From positions 1 through 64,000 of the forward strand of contig DBGO01000022.1 of assembly GCA_002295925.1 (NCBI GenBank): DNA of 64,000 bases, given 5' to 3'. Shown here piece by piece: positions 8,847 through 17,744 of the stretch. The position numbers were made by a program, and so were the translations under genes. The stretch is from Flavobacteriales bacterium UBA852. GTDB taxonomy: Bacteria > Bacteroidota > Bacteroidia > Flavobacteriales_E > Vicingaceae. Under the pieces are notes generated by a model. That model worked only from the letters and a program-made list of their open reading frames with translations, was not told the DNA's origin and did no database searches. Position 1 is the stretch's first letter. Every line of letters begins with the position of its first letter.

Positions 8847-8868
8847 GAATTTTACTGCGTGAAAATTC
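8847..8868. promoter_or_regulatory. Inverted repeat and possible promoter ahead of the MORN-repeat gene
   Basis: GAATTTT and AAAATTC form a 7-bp inverted repeat around an 8-base loop. CAACTTTG at 8871-8878, one mismatch from TAnnTTTG, follows directly and could be the -7 element for the gene at 8906. Whether the repeat is an operator is speculative. Confidence 0.3.
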
Positions 8869-8905
8869 TGCAACTTTGTATAACTCTGCTCGTATGAAAT
8901 TTTAA

Positions 8906-10861
8906 ATGAGGTATTCATCCACGATCATATTATTTATTTTATTTTCTCCAAATTTTATTTTTTCACAGGATTTTGGATGTTATGATTTAAATTCAAAAAA
9001 TAATAATCTTCATTATATATCAATGTCGGTTACTGCTTTAGAGAAAGCTATTTATGAAGTAAATTGGGATAATTTTAAATTACCCCCCAATGTAAAAGAT
9101 GGATATTACAAAAAATATGAATTCCCAAAAAGTTCTTGTTTTAGAGAAATAAGAATGGAAGGAGTTGTAAAAAACGGTGTTAAAGAAGGATTATGGAAAT
9201 TGTATTTAAGTAAAGAAACCTATTATTATGGGAATTTTAAAAATGGAGAAAAGCAAGGAGTATGGAAAGCTATGCATATAAATAAGCAAGGAGATTCAAT
9301 ATGTTATGCTGAAATAACCTTTAAAAACAACCTTTATGATGGAATAGCTAAGTATTATTTTCCAAATGGGAAACTTAAAAAAACTATTAGTTATCAAAAC
9401 GGATTAATAAATGGGCAAGAAGTTGAATATTTTTATAATGATACTACTGAAGTAAATTATATCAAGGAGTTAAAAGAATACTCTAATGGCAAACTTAATG
9501 GGAAATACTTGATTTATCAATATCATTCCCCAAATGATACATTAGCTTATGGCAATTATTCACATGGTAAAAAAAATGGTCGTTTCATTTATTACCAAAA
9601 CGGAGAAAAAATTATTGTTGATTATGTAAATGACAAGGTAGAAGGTAAATTGTTTAAATATTATAATAATGGAGTTTTAGCATATGAACTTGATTACAGA
9701 AATAATCTGCCATACAATTTGATTCAGATAAATGATACAAGTGGAAATAGAATCGAAGCGAATACTTTAATCGAAGGAACAGGGAAGTTAAATTGTTATT
9801 ATGATAATGGATTGTTGTTTTCAAGTTTTGAATACAAAAACCAATTAATAGCAGGGAAGTTTTGTCGTTATTACGAGTCAGGAGTTGTCATGGAAGAAGG
9901 ATTTCTTTACACTAATAAAGTAAAGAGCTATAAAAAAACTAAACCTATAGAAAAATGTATAGATTTAAATCTTTTTTCCGCTTGGCAGTTGAATTTCACT
10001 ACTTGTACAAATTTCACAAACTTTAATATAGATGGCAGTATAAGATATAAACTTCAATCCTCATTTAATGATTCTATAGGTGAGAACATTTTCATATGTG
10101 AGAATTATAAAAATAGTAAGTTGTTAAGTAAAGAGTATCTTTGGCGTGGATTAGAATTTGGACGAGTTAATAATTTCTATGACAATGGAATGCTTAAAAA
10201 TACAGGCAATTACATTATTATAAATAAAGATAGTATTAAGATTTCAGTAAAAAATGGAGTATTTAAATACTATTATCCAAATGGTTTTTTAAAAGCAGAG
10301 ATAAACTATAAAAATGGTCAGGAAGCAGGAGTGTCATATTTTTATGATGATTCAGGGAATTTAAAGAGAACAAAAGTTATTAAAGAAAATGGCGAAATTT
10401 ATAATATTTATGAAAATGATACAGTAAACCGAATAGATGCAGAAGGCAGAAAACAAGGTAAATGGATAAGATTGCCATATTCTCGTAATGAAAATAATTG
10501 TTATGACATTCCGGATCAGATTAAATATTATAAAAATGATAAGTCAATAGGAACTTGGGAGTATTATGGTTATTACGGAAAACAGCAAATAGTTTGGCAA
10601 GACTCTATACATGCATATTGCAAAATTTGGGATGATAATGGTATGTTAATAGAAGAAGGAAGTATGATAAATGAAATAAGGCATGGTGAATGGAAAGAAT
10701 ATCACCACAAGAAAGGCTACTTGATATTCAAGGGACAATATAGCTGTGGTAAAAGAGAGGGCCTTTGGCAAGAATATAATAAAAATGGAAAAATTTCTAA
10801 AGAAATTGAGTTTATTGATGGTGTGGGAAAAATCTCCTATAAGAAAGGGTTTGTTAAATAG
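8906..10861 (+). CDS. Exported MORN-variant (YwqK-like) repeat protein
   Basis: Secreted or surface repeat protein of unknown role. The 651 residues start with a signal peptide (hydrophobic 5-20, likely cleavage after FSQ at about 21). Most of the rest is built from short beta-rich units of the pattern G-x-W/Y-x-x-Y-Y-x-N-G, for example YYGNFKNGEKQGVWKAM, KYYFPNGKLKKTISYQNG and FKYYYPNGFLKAEINYKNG. Such MORN_2 repeats are annotated in many Bacteroidota as YwqK family antitoxin, but no toxin gene is adjacent, so that label should not be trusted. A unit near the C-terminus (GEWKEYHHKKGYLIFKG) keeps the pattern. Codon usage looks more AT-biased than in flanking housekeeping genes. The broken small lipoprotein gene lies upstream. 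Confidence 0.8.
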   Translation: MRYSSTIILFILFSPNFIFSQDFGCYDLNSKNNNLHYISMSVTALEKAIYEVNWDNFKLPPNVKDGYYKKYEFPKSSCFREIRMEGVVKNGVKEGLWKLYLSKETYYYGNFKNGEKQGVWKAMHINKQGDSICYAEITFKNNLYDGIAKYYFPNGKLKKTISYQNGLINGQEVEYFYNDTTEVNYIKELKEYSNGKLNGKYLIYQYHSPNDTLAYGNYSHGKKNGRFIYYQNGEKIIVDYVNDKVEGKLFKYYNNGVLAYELDYRNNLPYNLIQINDTSGNRIEANTLIEGTGKLNCYYDNGLLFSSFEYKNQLIAGKFCRYYESGVVMEEGFLYTNKVKSYKKTKPIEKCIDLNLFSAWQLNFTTCTNFTNFNIDGSIRYKLQSSFNDSIGENIFICENYKNSKLLSKEYLWRGLEFGRVNNFYDNGMLKNTGNYIIINKDSIKISVKNGVFKYYYPNGFLKAEINYKNGQEAGVSYFYDDSGNLKRTKVIKENGEIYNIYENDTVNRIDAEGRKQGKWIRLPYSRNENNCYDIPDQIKYYKNDKSIGTWEYYGYYGKQQIVWQDSIHAYCKIWDDNGMLIEEGSMINEIRHGEWKEYHHKKGYLIFKGQYSCGKREGLWQEYNKNGKISKEIEFIDGVGKISYKKGFVK

Positions 10862-10897
10862 TTGTTGTTTACTATTATAAGTTTCAATAAACAACCG

Positions 10898-11938
10898 TTA
10901 CTCTACAAGGTGGTAGATTTGTTCTACGCCTGCAGTAGTGTATTTTTTCAGTTCGTTATTTTCATCCAAATAGGTGATGATGGCTTCAATTTCGGGATGC
11001 TTTTGTAAATACTCAATGGCTTTATCTTTTCCCATAATTACAATTGCCGTGGCATAAGCGTCGCAAAGCATGGTTTGGTCAGCTATAATAATAGCATTCA
11101 CTAAATCAGTTTGAGCCAAGCCAATGGGCGAGATGCTAAAATATGGCGTAATGAGTTTATCCTCAATTTTATATGCTTGAGTATTCACATCCGAGCAAGC
11201 CAGTCCTTTGTTTTTTAAATCAATCACCATTTTTTCGGTATGATAAATCACCGAAGAATCCGTTTTGGGTTCTTTAATTACTACATTCCAGCTGTGATTC
11301 ATTTCTCCCGAACATTTTACATGAGGCGTTTTGCCCAATTCTACATAGAAATTATTTACTTTTTTTGTGTTTAAAAATTGAGCAATTTTATCTACTACGT
11401 ATCCTTTGTAAATTCCACCAAGGGTCAATTTTACGTCGTTAGTAGATTTTTCAACTATGATTTTACTGTTGTTAATGTTGGAAACAGTCACCTTTTCGCA
11501 TCCCAAAATAGAATGGTAATAATTGGTGTCCAGTGTTTTTTTAAGCAAATCATCATATGAATACTCATTAAATAAATCATAAAGTGGTTTTACAGTCGGG
11601 TCAAATGCATGATTGGTTTCTTCACATACAGAAAGAGCACTTTGCAATACAAACAATGCATCTTTATCTTCAATTTCGGTTGTTTTTTGTTTATTGATAG
11701 AAGATACAACAGACGAAGGATTTTTCTCCGAAAATAAATGAATCAAATGATTGGTCAAAGAATCTATTTGCGATTGATAATCTTCCTTGCCTGTGTATGA
11801 AATTTTGTACGGAATGCCTAAAATTTCGTTTGTCCACTTGAATTGCTTTGGCTTTGAGTCGTTTTGGTTGTTTTTTGGCGAACCGCAAGCAATAAAAATG
11901 CTCAGTAAGGCAAAAAGGTATAGATTAATTTTTTTCAT
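10898..11938 (-). CDS. apbE: FAD:protein FMN transferase (ApbE family) lipoprotein
   Basis: Transfers FMN to a threonine in target flavoproteins outside the cytoplasmic membrane, for example Nqr/Rnf subunits. The 346 residues have a lipoprotein signal with lipobox IACG (Cys18). Family motifs follow: LTLGGIYKGYVVDKIAQFL (about 170-190, canonical GGIAKGYAVD), then SISPIGLAQ and DAYATAIVIMGKDKA near 290-305, the Asp-containing metal site. It begins 1 bp after the dnaE stop, so the two share a transcript. No Nqr or Rnf genes are in the window. Confidence 0.88.
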   Translation of the reverse strand: MKKINLYLFALLSIFIACGSPKNNQNDSKPKQFKWTNEILGIPYKISYTGKEDYQSQIDSLTNHLIHLFSEKNPSSVVSSINKQKTTEIEDKDALFVLQSALSVCEETNHAFDPTVKPLYDLFNEYSYDDLLKKTLDTNYYHSILGCEKVTVSNINNSKIIVEKSTNDVKLTLGGIYKGYVVDKIAQFLNTKKVNNFYVELGKTPHVKCSGEMNHSWNVVIKEPKTDSSVIYHTEKMVIDLKNKGLACSDVNTQAYKIEDKLITPYFSISPIGLAQTDLVNAIIIADQTMLCDAYATAIVIMGKDKAIEYLQKHPEIEAIITYLDENNELKKYTTAGVEQIYHLVE

Positions 11939-11939
11939 A

Positions 11940-14900
11940 TTAAATGATGTTTATTTTATCCGAAAATAATTCTAATTCTTCTATAATGTCTTTATTTATG
12001 GCTACTTTTTGTTTGTTCGATTTCATTTTCAATCCTTTACCTTGTTTGTTTATCAGATGAAGGATAACACTTTTTTCGCCGTTGTATTTTTGTAAAATTT
12101 CAATAATCTTTTCGGTATTGTCTTTAACCAAACTGTCGGTGTGTAATTCTATTTCAATGCCTTTTGCTTTTTTGTTAAAAACTTCTGCCAACAGCTCAAT
12201 ATTGTCTATTCTGAATGAAGGAGTCAATTGATTGTTTTTCTTGCTTCGGTATGCACCAAACGAACCCGTAATGTGAAGAATCCAGTCTTTCTCCATAAAA
12301 CCTTTGTATTTAGTATAAGTGTCGCCAAAAAGCATAAATTCTTCGTGGGTTTCGTAATCTTCCAATATGATTTTCCCGAATTTTCTGCCGTCTTTGATTT
12401 CAAAATGATTGATATCGGTAACAATTCCTGCAAAATAAACCGGGTTGGGGCGTTTGGAAAATTCTTTTATTTTCTCGTCCAATAATTTTTTTACTTTTTT
12501 GTATTCAGCATTTTTTTCTTCTTTCAATCGAAGATATTCTCTGTCCAGTTGCACTAATTCTTTAAATTCTTCTTCAAATTTATAGCGCAAAATGGATAAA
12601 TTTTTTAAGGTTATCCATTCTTTTTCTTCCTCAGCGGCAGCAGTTGAATATTCAGCCAGCGGTTCTTGAGCCATATCATTATCAACCAATTCATCTTCTT
12701 CAAAAACATCATCTTCAACACTTTGTAATTTTTCTACTTTTATAGATGATGTAAAATGATTGATTGCCGGTTTATAGTCATCTAACGGATGCCCCGAAAG
12801 GTAAATCCCCACTACTTCTTTTTCTTTTTTCAGTTTTTCAATAGTGCTCCATTCTTCACATTTTGGAATAGGAGGGGTGGGCATAGCTTCGTCGCTTCCG
12901 GTAGCTTCGCCAAAAAGGGATATTTGAGATGAGTTTTTATTTTCTTGAACTTTTGCTCCGTATTTAATGGCTTTTTCCAAAAATGTTTGTCCTTTTTCAT
13001 CAGTTGCAAAATACTGTGCACGATGTGTGTTTGTAAAAGAATCAAAACCACCGCCCAGGGCTAAACTTTCTATCGTTTTTTTGTTGCATGATTTTAAATC
13101 TACACGCGAAGTAAAATCAAATATGGAGGTAAATTTACCGCCTTCGTTTCGGGCATTGATAATTGCTTCTACAGCACCTTCGCCCACACCTTTTAACGCC
13201 CCTAACCCAAACCGGATGGCGCCTTCTTGGTTTACGGTAAATTTATAGTTACTTTCATTTACGTCAGGGCCTAAAACAGGAATTTTCATCCGCTTACATT
13301 CTTCCATAAAAAAAGTAACCGACTTGATGTCGTTCATATTGTTGCTTAATACCGAAGCCATATATTCGGCAGGGTAGTGGGCTTTTAAATAAGCTGTTTG
13401 AAAAGCAACATAAGCATAACAGGTTGAGTGCGATTTATTAAAGGCGTAAGAGGCAAAAGCTTCCCAGTCTTTCCAAATTTTCTCTAATTTATCTTTGGGA
13501 TGCCCTTTTTCCATTGCCTGATTGATGAACTTGGGTTTAAGCTCTTCCAGTAATGAAAATATTTTTTTACCCATGGCTTTACGCAAAACATCTGCTTCAC
13601 CTTTGGTAAAACCGGCTAATTTTTGCGAAAGCAACATCACCTGCTCCTGATACACGGTAATTCCGTATGTTTCTTGCAGGTATTCTTCCATTTCGGGCAG
13701 GTCGTAGGTAATTTCTTCTTCACCGTGCTTTCGGCGGATAAAACTTGGAATATACTCCAACGGTCCGGGACGGTAAAGAGCGTTCATGGCAATTAAATCG
13801 GCAAAAACCGTAGGTTTTAAGCTGCGCAAATGTTTTTGCATTCCGGCAGATTCGTATTGGAATACGCCAATAGTTTCACCTCGCTGAAACAATTCGTATG
13901 TTTTTTTATCGTCGAGAGGAAAATCATCGGGAATTAGCTCTATGCCGTGACGCTCTTTTACGTTTTTTACGGCATCTTTTATCAGCGTAAGCGTTTTTAA
14001 CCCCAAAAAGTCCATTTTGAGCAGTCCGGCGCTTTCAACCACCGAGTTGTCGAATTGCGTACAATACATATCGGTGTCTTTTGCCGTGGCAACGGGAACA
14101 AATTTGGTAATATCGTCGGGTGTAATAATTACGCCACAGGCGTGAATACCTGTGTTTCGCAAACTGCCTTCCAGAATTTTGGCTTTTTGAACGGTTGTTC
14201 CTTCTTCGTTGTTTTTTTCATAAATTTCGAAAAGTTGTTTTGCCATTTGCTGTTGCTCGGGCTTTAACTTTTCTTTAATTTCTTCTTCACTCCAACCGAA
14301 TAGTTTGTTCAGCTTTACATCCGGAACCAATTTAGCCAAACGGTCGGCTTGGTCAAGGGGCAAATCAAGGGCGCGAGCAGTGTCTCTAATGGCCGATTTG
14401 GCAGCCATTGTTCCGTAAGTAATGATTTGTGCCACTTGATTGGCGCCATATTTTTCAATTACGTAATCAATTACTTTTTGGCGCCCTTCGTCATCAAAGT
14501 CAATATCAATATCGGGCAATGATACACGGTCGGGATTTAAGAATCGCTCAAAAAGCAGGTCGTATTTAATAGGGTCTATATTGGTAATTCCGATGCAATA
14601 TGCTACGGCACTTCCGGCGGCACTTCCCCGTCCGGGACCTACAGAAACACCCATTTCGCGGGCTTTTGTTGTAAAATCTTGAACGATTAGGAAATATCCA
14701 GGATAACCGGTTCGCTCAATGGTTGCCAATTCAAAATCCAAACGTTCCTGTATTTCGGGCGTAATTTCACCGTATCGTTTTTTAGCACCTTCGTAAGTTA
14801 AGTATCTTAAATAATTATTTTCACCGCGTTTTCCTCCGTCTTCTTCATCTCTTGGGTCTTGAAATTCTTCGGGGATGTCAAATTTTGGCAGTAATACATC

Positions 14901-16469
14901 GCGTTTTAATTGGTATGCTTCAATTTTTTCGGCAATTTCAATGGTGGTGTGAATGGCTTCGGGTAAATCGTTGAAGAGTTTTTTCATCTCTTCGGGCGAC
15001 TTGATATAAAATTCATCATTTGGAAAACCAAAACGGAATTCACGTCCTTTTTTGCCAATGTATTTTTTGGGTTTATGAATCCGCTCACCGTCTTTTACAC
15101 ACAGCAAAATATCGTGCGCTTGTGCATCTTCTTTACGGTCGTAATAGGTATTGTTGGCTGCAAAATATTTGATATTGTGCTTTTCGGCAAATTTCAATAG
15201 TATGTTATTTACATACTCCTCTTCTTCAATGCCGTGACGGTTTATTTCGATATAAAAATCTTCGCCAAAATGCTCTTTATACCATAATAATGCTTCTTCT
15301 GCCCGCGATTCACCTTCGTTTAGAATTTTAAACGGAATTTCGCCCCAAAGTCCTCCGGTAGTAATAATTAAATCTTCTTTGTGTGCCAATAAAACCTCCT
15401 TGTCTATTCTTGGAACATAATAAAAACCTTGAGTATATGCTATAGAAGAAAGTTTGGCAAGGTTGTGATAACCGTTTTTGTTTTTGGCTAAAATAACCGT
15501 TTGATATCCGTCGTCTTTAAAGCTTTTATCCAGATGATTTTGGCAAATATTTAATTCACACCCGACAATGGGTTTAATATCATTTTTAAGCGCTTCGTTA
15601 ACGAATTTAAACGCCGCCATCATATTGCCGTGGTCGGTTAATGCTATGGCAGGCATTCCGTAATTTTTGGCAATTTTGACCATATCGGCAATGCGAGAAG
15701 TGGCTTGTAATACACTAAATTGCGAATGGCAATGCAGGTGCACAAAATCTGCTTTTTTTAATTCTTCTTCGTTTGCTGAAGTATCTTTCTGATTGTCGTC
15801 AGTTTTTTGCTCCTTTGTTTGATGCGCAAAATTTGCTTCATCCAATACAGGGGCTTCGTAGTTGATTTGTGCGTAATCCTTAATCTCGGGACGTTTAATT
15901 ACGCCTTCTTTAATCAATGCGAAGAAACATTTTGCTGTAGCTTCAACATCGTAAGCGGCATCGTGGGCTTCATCAAAGGGTACGCCAAATAATTTGGTAT
16001 GCAATTCGGTTAAAGTTGGCCATTTGAATTTTCCGCCTTTTCCTCCGGGAATAGCACAAAAATCGGTTGCCTCATCTTTGGTGTCAATGGATTGCAACTC
16101 CAACAGGTTGGTTTCTTGTTGCAAACGGTAAAATTCTGCACCAACAATATTTATATCAAATTCTATATTATGTCCGACAACGTATTTTGTACGGTTTAAA
16201 TCTTTTTGAAATTCATCTAATGCTTCTTTGAGTGGAATACCTTCTTCTAATGCCCGCTCAGTGGTAATTCCGTGAATTTTAACCGAGTTAAACGGTATTT
16301 CAAACCCTTCTGGTTTTACAATAATGTTTCTATGGGTTATAAGATTACCTTTTTCGTCGTGAAGTTGCCAAGCCAATTGGACTAACCGGGGCCAATTATC
16401 GGAATCGGAAATGGGTGCATTGTAATTTTTTGGTAATCCGGTGGTTTCTGTATCAAATATTAAAAACAT
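11940..16469 (-). CDS. dnaE: DNA polymerase III alpha subunit with fused N-terminal proofreading exonuclease
   Basis: Replicative polymerase. The 1509 residues start with a DEDDh 3'-5' exonuclease domain (1 to about 185): FDTETTG gives Asp6 and Glu8, GHNIEFD follows, and HDAAYDVEAT supplies the final His/Asp pair. After a linker comes the PHP domain (from about 240, VHLHCHSQFSVL and ALTDHGNM), then the polymerase core with GPGRGSAAGS and the aspartate motif PDIDIDFDDEGR. Helix-hairpin-helix and OB-fold regions finish the protein. DnaQ fused to DnaE is, to my knowledge, usual in this phylum and makes the chain longer than the roughly 1160 residues of E. coli DnaE. apbE follows after 1 bp. Confidence 0.97.
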   Translation of the reverse strand: MFLIFDTETTGLPKNYNAPISDSDNWPRLVQLAWQLHDEKGNLITHRNIIVKPEGFEIPFNSVKIHGITTERALEEGIPLKEALDEFQKDLNRTKYVVGHNIEFDINIVGAEFYRLQQETNLLELQSIDTKDEATDFCAIPGGKGGKFKWPTLTELHTKLFGVPFDEAHDAAYDVEATAKCFFALIKEGVIKRPEIKDYAQINYEAPVLDEANFAHQTKEQKTDDNQKDTSANEEELKKADFVHLHCHSQFSVLQATSRIADMVKIAKNYGMPAIALTDHGNMMAAFKFVNEALKNDIKPIVGCELNICQNHLDKSFKDDGYQTVILAKNKNGYHNLAKLSSIAYTQGFYYVPRIDKEVLLAHKEDLIITTGGLWGEIPFKILNEGESRAEEALLWYKEHFGEDFYIEINRHGIEEEEYVNNILLKFAEKHNIKYFAANNTYYDRKEDAQAHDILLCVKDGERIHKPKKYIGKKGREFRFGFPNDEFYIKSPEEMKKLFNDLPEAIHTTIEIAEKIEAYQLKRDVLLPKFDIPEEFQDPRDEEDGGKRGENNYLRYLTYEGAKKRYGEITPEIQERLDFELATIERTGYPGYFLIVQDFTTKAREMGVSVGPGRGSAAGSAVAYCIGITNIDPIKYDLLFERFLNPDRVSLPDIDIDFDDEGRQKVIDYVIEKYGANQVAQIITYGTMAAKSAIRDTARALDLPLDQADRLAKLVPDVKLNKLFGWSEEEIKEKLKPEQQQMAKQLFEIYEKNNEEGTTVQKAKILEGSLRNTGIHACGVIITPDDITKFVPVATAKDTDMYCTQFDNSVVESAGLLKMDFLGLKTLTLIKDAVKNVKERHGIELIPDDFPLDDKKTYELFQRGETIGVFQYESAGMQKHLRSLKPTVFADLIAMNALYRPGPLEYIPSFIRRKHGEEEITYDLPEMEEYLQETYGITVYQEQVMLLSQKLAGFTKGEADVLRKAMGKKIFSLLEELKPKFINQAMEKGHPKDKLEKIWKDWEAFASYAFNKSHSTCYAYVAFQTAYLKAHYPAEYMASVLSNNMNDIKSVTFFMEECKRMKIPVLGPDVNESNYKFTVNQEGAIRFGLGALKGVGEGAVEAIINARNEGGKFTSIFDFTSRVDLKSCNKKTIESLALGGGFDSFTNTHRAQYFATDEKGQTFLEKAIKYGAKVQENKNSSQISLFGEATGSDEAMPTPPIPKCEEWSTIEKLKKEKEVVGIYLSGHPLDDYKPAINHFTSSIKVEKLQSVEDDVFEEDELVDNDMAQEPLAEYSTAAAEEEKEWITLKNLSILRYKFEEEFKELVQLDREYLRLKEEKNAEYKKVKKLLDEKIKEFSKRPNPVYFAGIVTDINHFEIKDGRKFGKIILEDYETHEEFMLFGDTYTKYKGFMEKDWILHITGSFGAYRSKKNNQLTPSFRIDNIELLAEVFNKKAKGIEIELHTDSLVKDNTEKIIEILQKYNGEKSVILHLINKQGKGLKMKSNKQKVAINKDIIEELELFSDKINII

Positions 16470-16602
16470 AATCTGTTGATTTACTGCGTAATAAAGAAAT
16501 TTTAAATTATCATTTCTTCTTTTATAAAATTACTGATTTGCTTTGGTTTGTATTTTAATAAGTTGTGAAGAAATATCAACAACACAAAATTGAGTGTGTA
16601 AA

Positions 16603-16619
16603 ACGCCAAAAACAGGCGT
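16603..16619. repeat. Small hairpin upstream of dnaE
   Basis: ACGCC and GGCGT pair across a 7-base A-rich loop. It lies between the dnaE start and the porP terminator; its role is unknown. Confidence 0.3.
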
Positions 16620-16623
16620 AAAC

Positions 16624-16653
16624 AAAAAAAAGTCGCTATAGGGCGACTTTTTT
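16624..16653 (-). terminator. Terminator after porP/sprF
   Basis: AAGTCGC and GCGACTT pair around a short loop, with A and T runs on either side. It lies 21 bp past the porP stop and ends the two-gene secretion operon; the flanks would let it work on both strands. Confidence 0.85.
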
Positions 16654-16673
16654 ACCATATATAATTATTGATT

Positions 16674-17729
16674 TTAATTAAATCTTGATTTGGAATTGGA
16701 ACCTCTACCATAGGTATAAGGATTGGGTGTAATGTAACGTAGCGAAATTTCGAAACCACCATTGCCGTTTGTTGCATTTGATAATTTGGAAACATTCATA
16801 TCATACGAAAAACCAATGCTGTAATTGGCTACTTCCAATAATAAAGCAGGAATAAATGCATCGCCGGTACGGTAGAAAGCGCCCAAAGATGCTGATACAT
16901 TCTTAAAGATTCCGGTGTATTTCGATTCTTCTTTTATCATATAGCGGAAAAACATTCCAATATTCAATTCCTTTTGCTTGCCTTGTTGGTAGTACATAAA
17001 TTTTGGTCGAAACGCATAGCGCGTGTTTTGAATGCCGTAATGCACTTCGCCAAACATACTGAATCGTGAATACAGTTTATCTAAATCGCCGTTATCCAAT
17101 AGTTGTTTGGGACGATTGATATGATAAAGTGCCAAGCCGGCTCTTGCCGAAAATTGGTCGTTGGAAGTAATGGTTCCGGCTTCTTTTCCATATACCCATA
17201 ATAATCCGGCAGAAGCATCCACAAAATTATAATTCCCCAAATTAATTACTTCGCCCGAAGGCAAATTTTCATCATAGTAAAACCCGTTGAATTGATTATC
17301 CCAACGAAGATTGCCGTAATTGATGCTTCGGGCTACATAACCACCTTGAATACCCAATGAGAAGCTGTTGTCTCTGTCTATGTTTAAAGTAGCCGAAAGA
17401 GTTCCGTTTATGTTAGTAGTGGAAAATTGTGTTTCACCCGCAACATCTTTGTAAGCAAATAATCCATAGCCCAAAAATGCATTGCGCCATTTTTTCTTCA
17501 TAAAATTTCCATCGGCAGAAAAGGCATAAGTTTTAAAAGGATTGCCAATGCTACCCCATTGTGAGCGGTAATTGAGTATTGCCCTAAAATCGCCGTTAAA
17601 AACGCCCGCATTTGCCGGGTTGTTTAATACAGGAGCTTCATAAAATTGTGAAAAATGAATATCTTGGGCTTTTACTGAGTTGCCAAAAATTAGAAGACTT
17701 AAAGATGCGATTATTGTGATTTTTTTCAT
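16674..17729 (-). CDS. PorP/SprF family type IX secretion membrane protein
   Basis: Outer-membrane beta-barrel of the PorP/SprF family, needed for secretion or surface anchoring of a cognate type IX substrate. The 351 residues have a signal peptide (cut after VKA at about 21) and the hallmark mature start QDIHFSQFYEAPVLNNPANAG, followed by FRAILNYRSQW and a series of amphipathic strands. It starts 15 bp after the stop of the large type B secreted protein, the usual pairing of substrate and SprF-like partner. That position suggests a dedicated role for the neighbour rather than the core PorP subunit. Confidence 0.93.
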   Translation of the reverse strand: MKKITIIASLSLLIFGNSVKAQDIHFSQFYEAPVLNNPANAGVFNGDFRAILNYRSQWGSIGNPFKTYAFSADGNFMKKKWRNAFLGYGLFAYKDVAGETQFSTTNINGTLSATLNIDRDNSFSLGIQGGYVARSINYGNLRWDNQFNGFYYDENLPSGEVINLGNYNFVDASAGLLWVYGKEAGTITSNDQFSARAGLALYHINRPKQLLDNGDLDKLYSRFSMFGEVHYGIQNTRYAFRPKFMYYQQGKQKELNIGMFFRYMIKEESKYTGIFKNVSASLGAFYRTGDAFIPALLLEVANYSIGFSYDMNVSKLSNATNGNGGFEISLRYITPNPYTYGRGSNSKSRFN

Positions 17730-17744
17730 CGTTTCAATGTTTTA

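Noticed and set aside
10864..10895. Inverted repeat GTTGTTTA / TAAACAAC between the MORN-repeat gene and apbE
   Set aside because: A 16-base loop and no T-tract make it a weak structure; too common in this AT-rich DNA to call.
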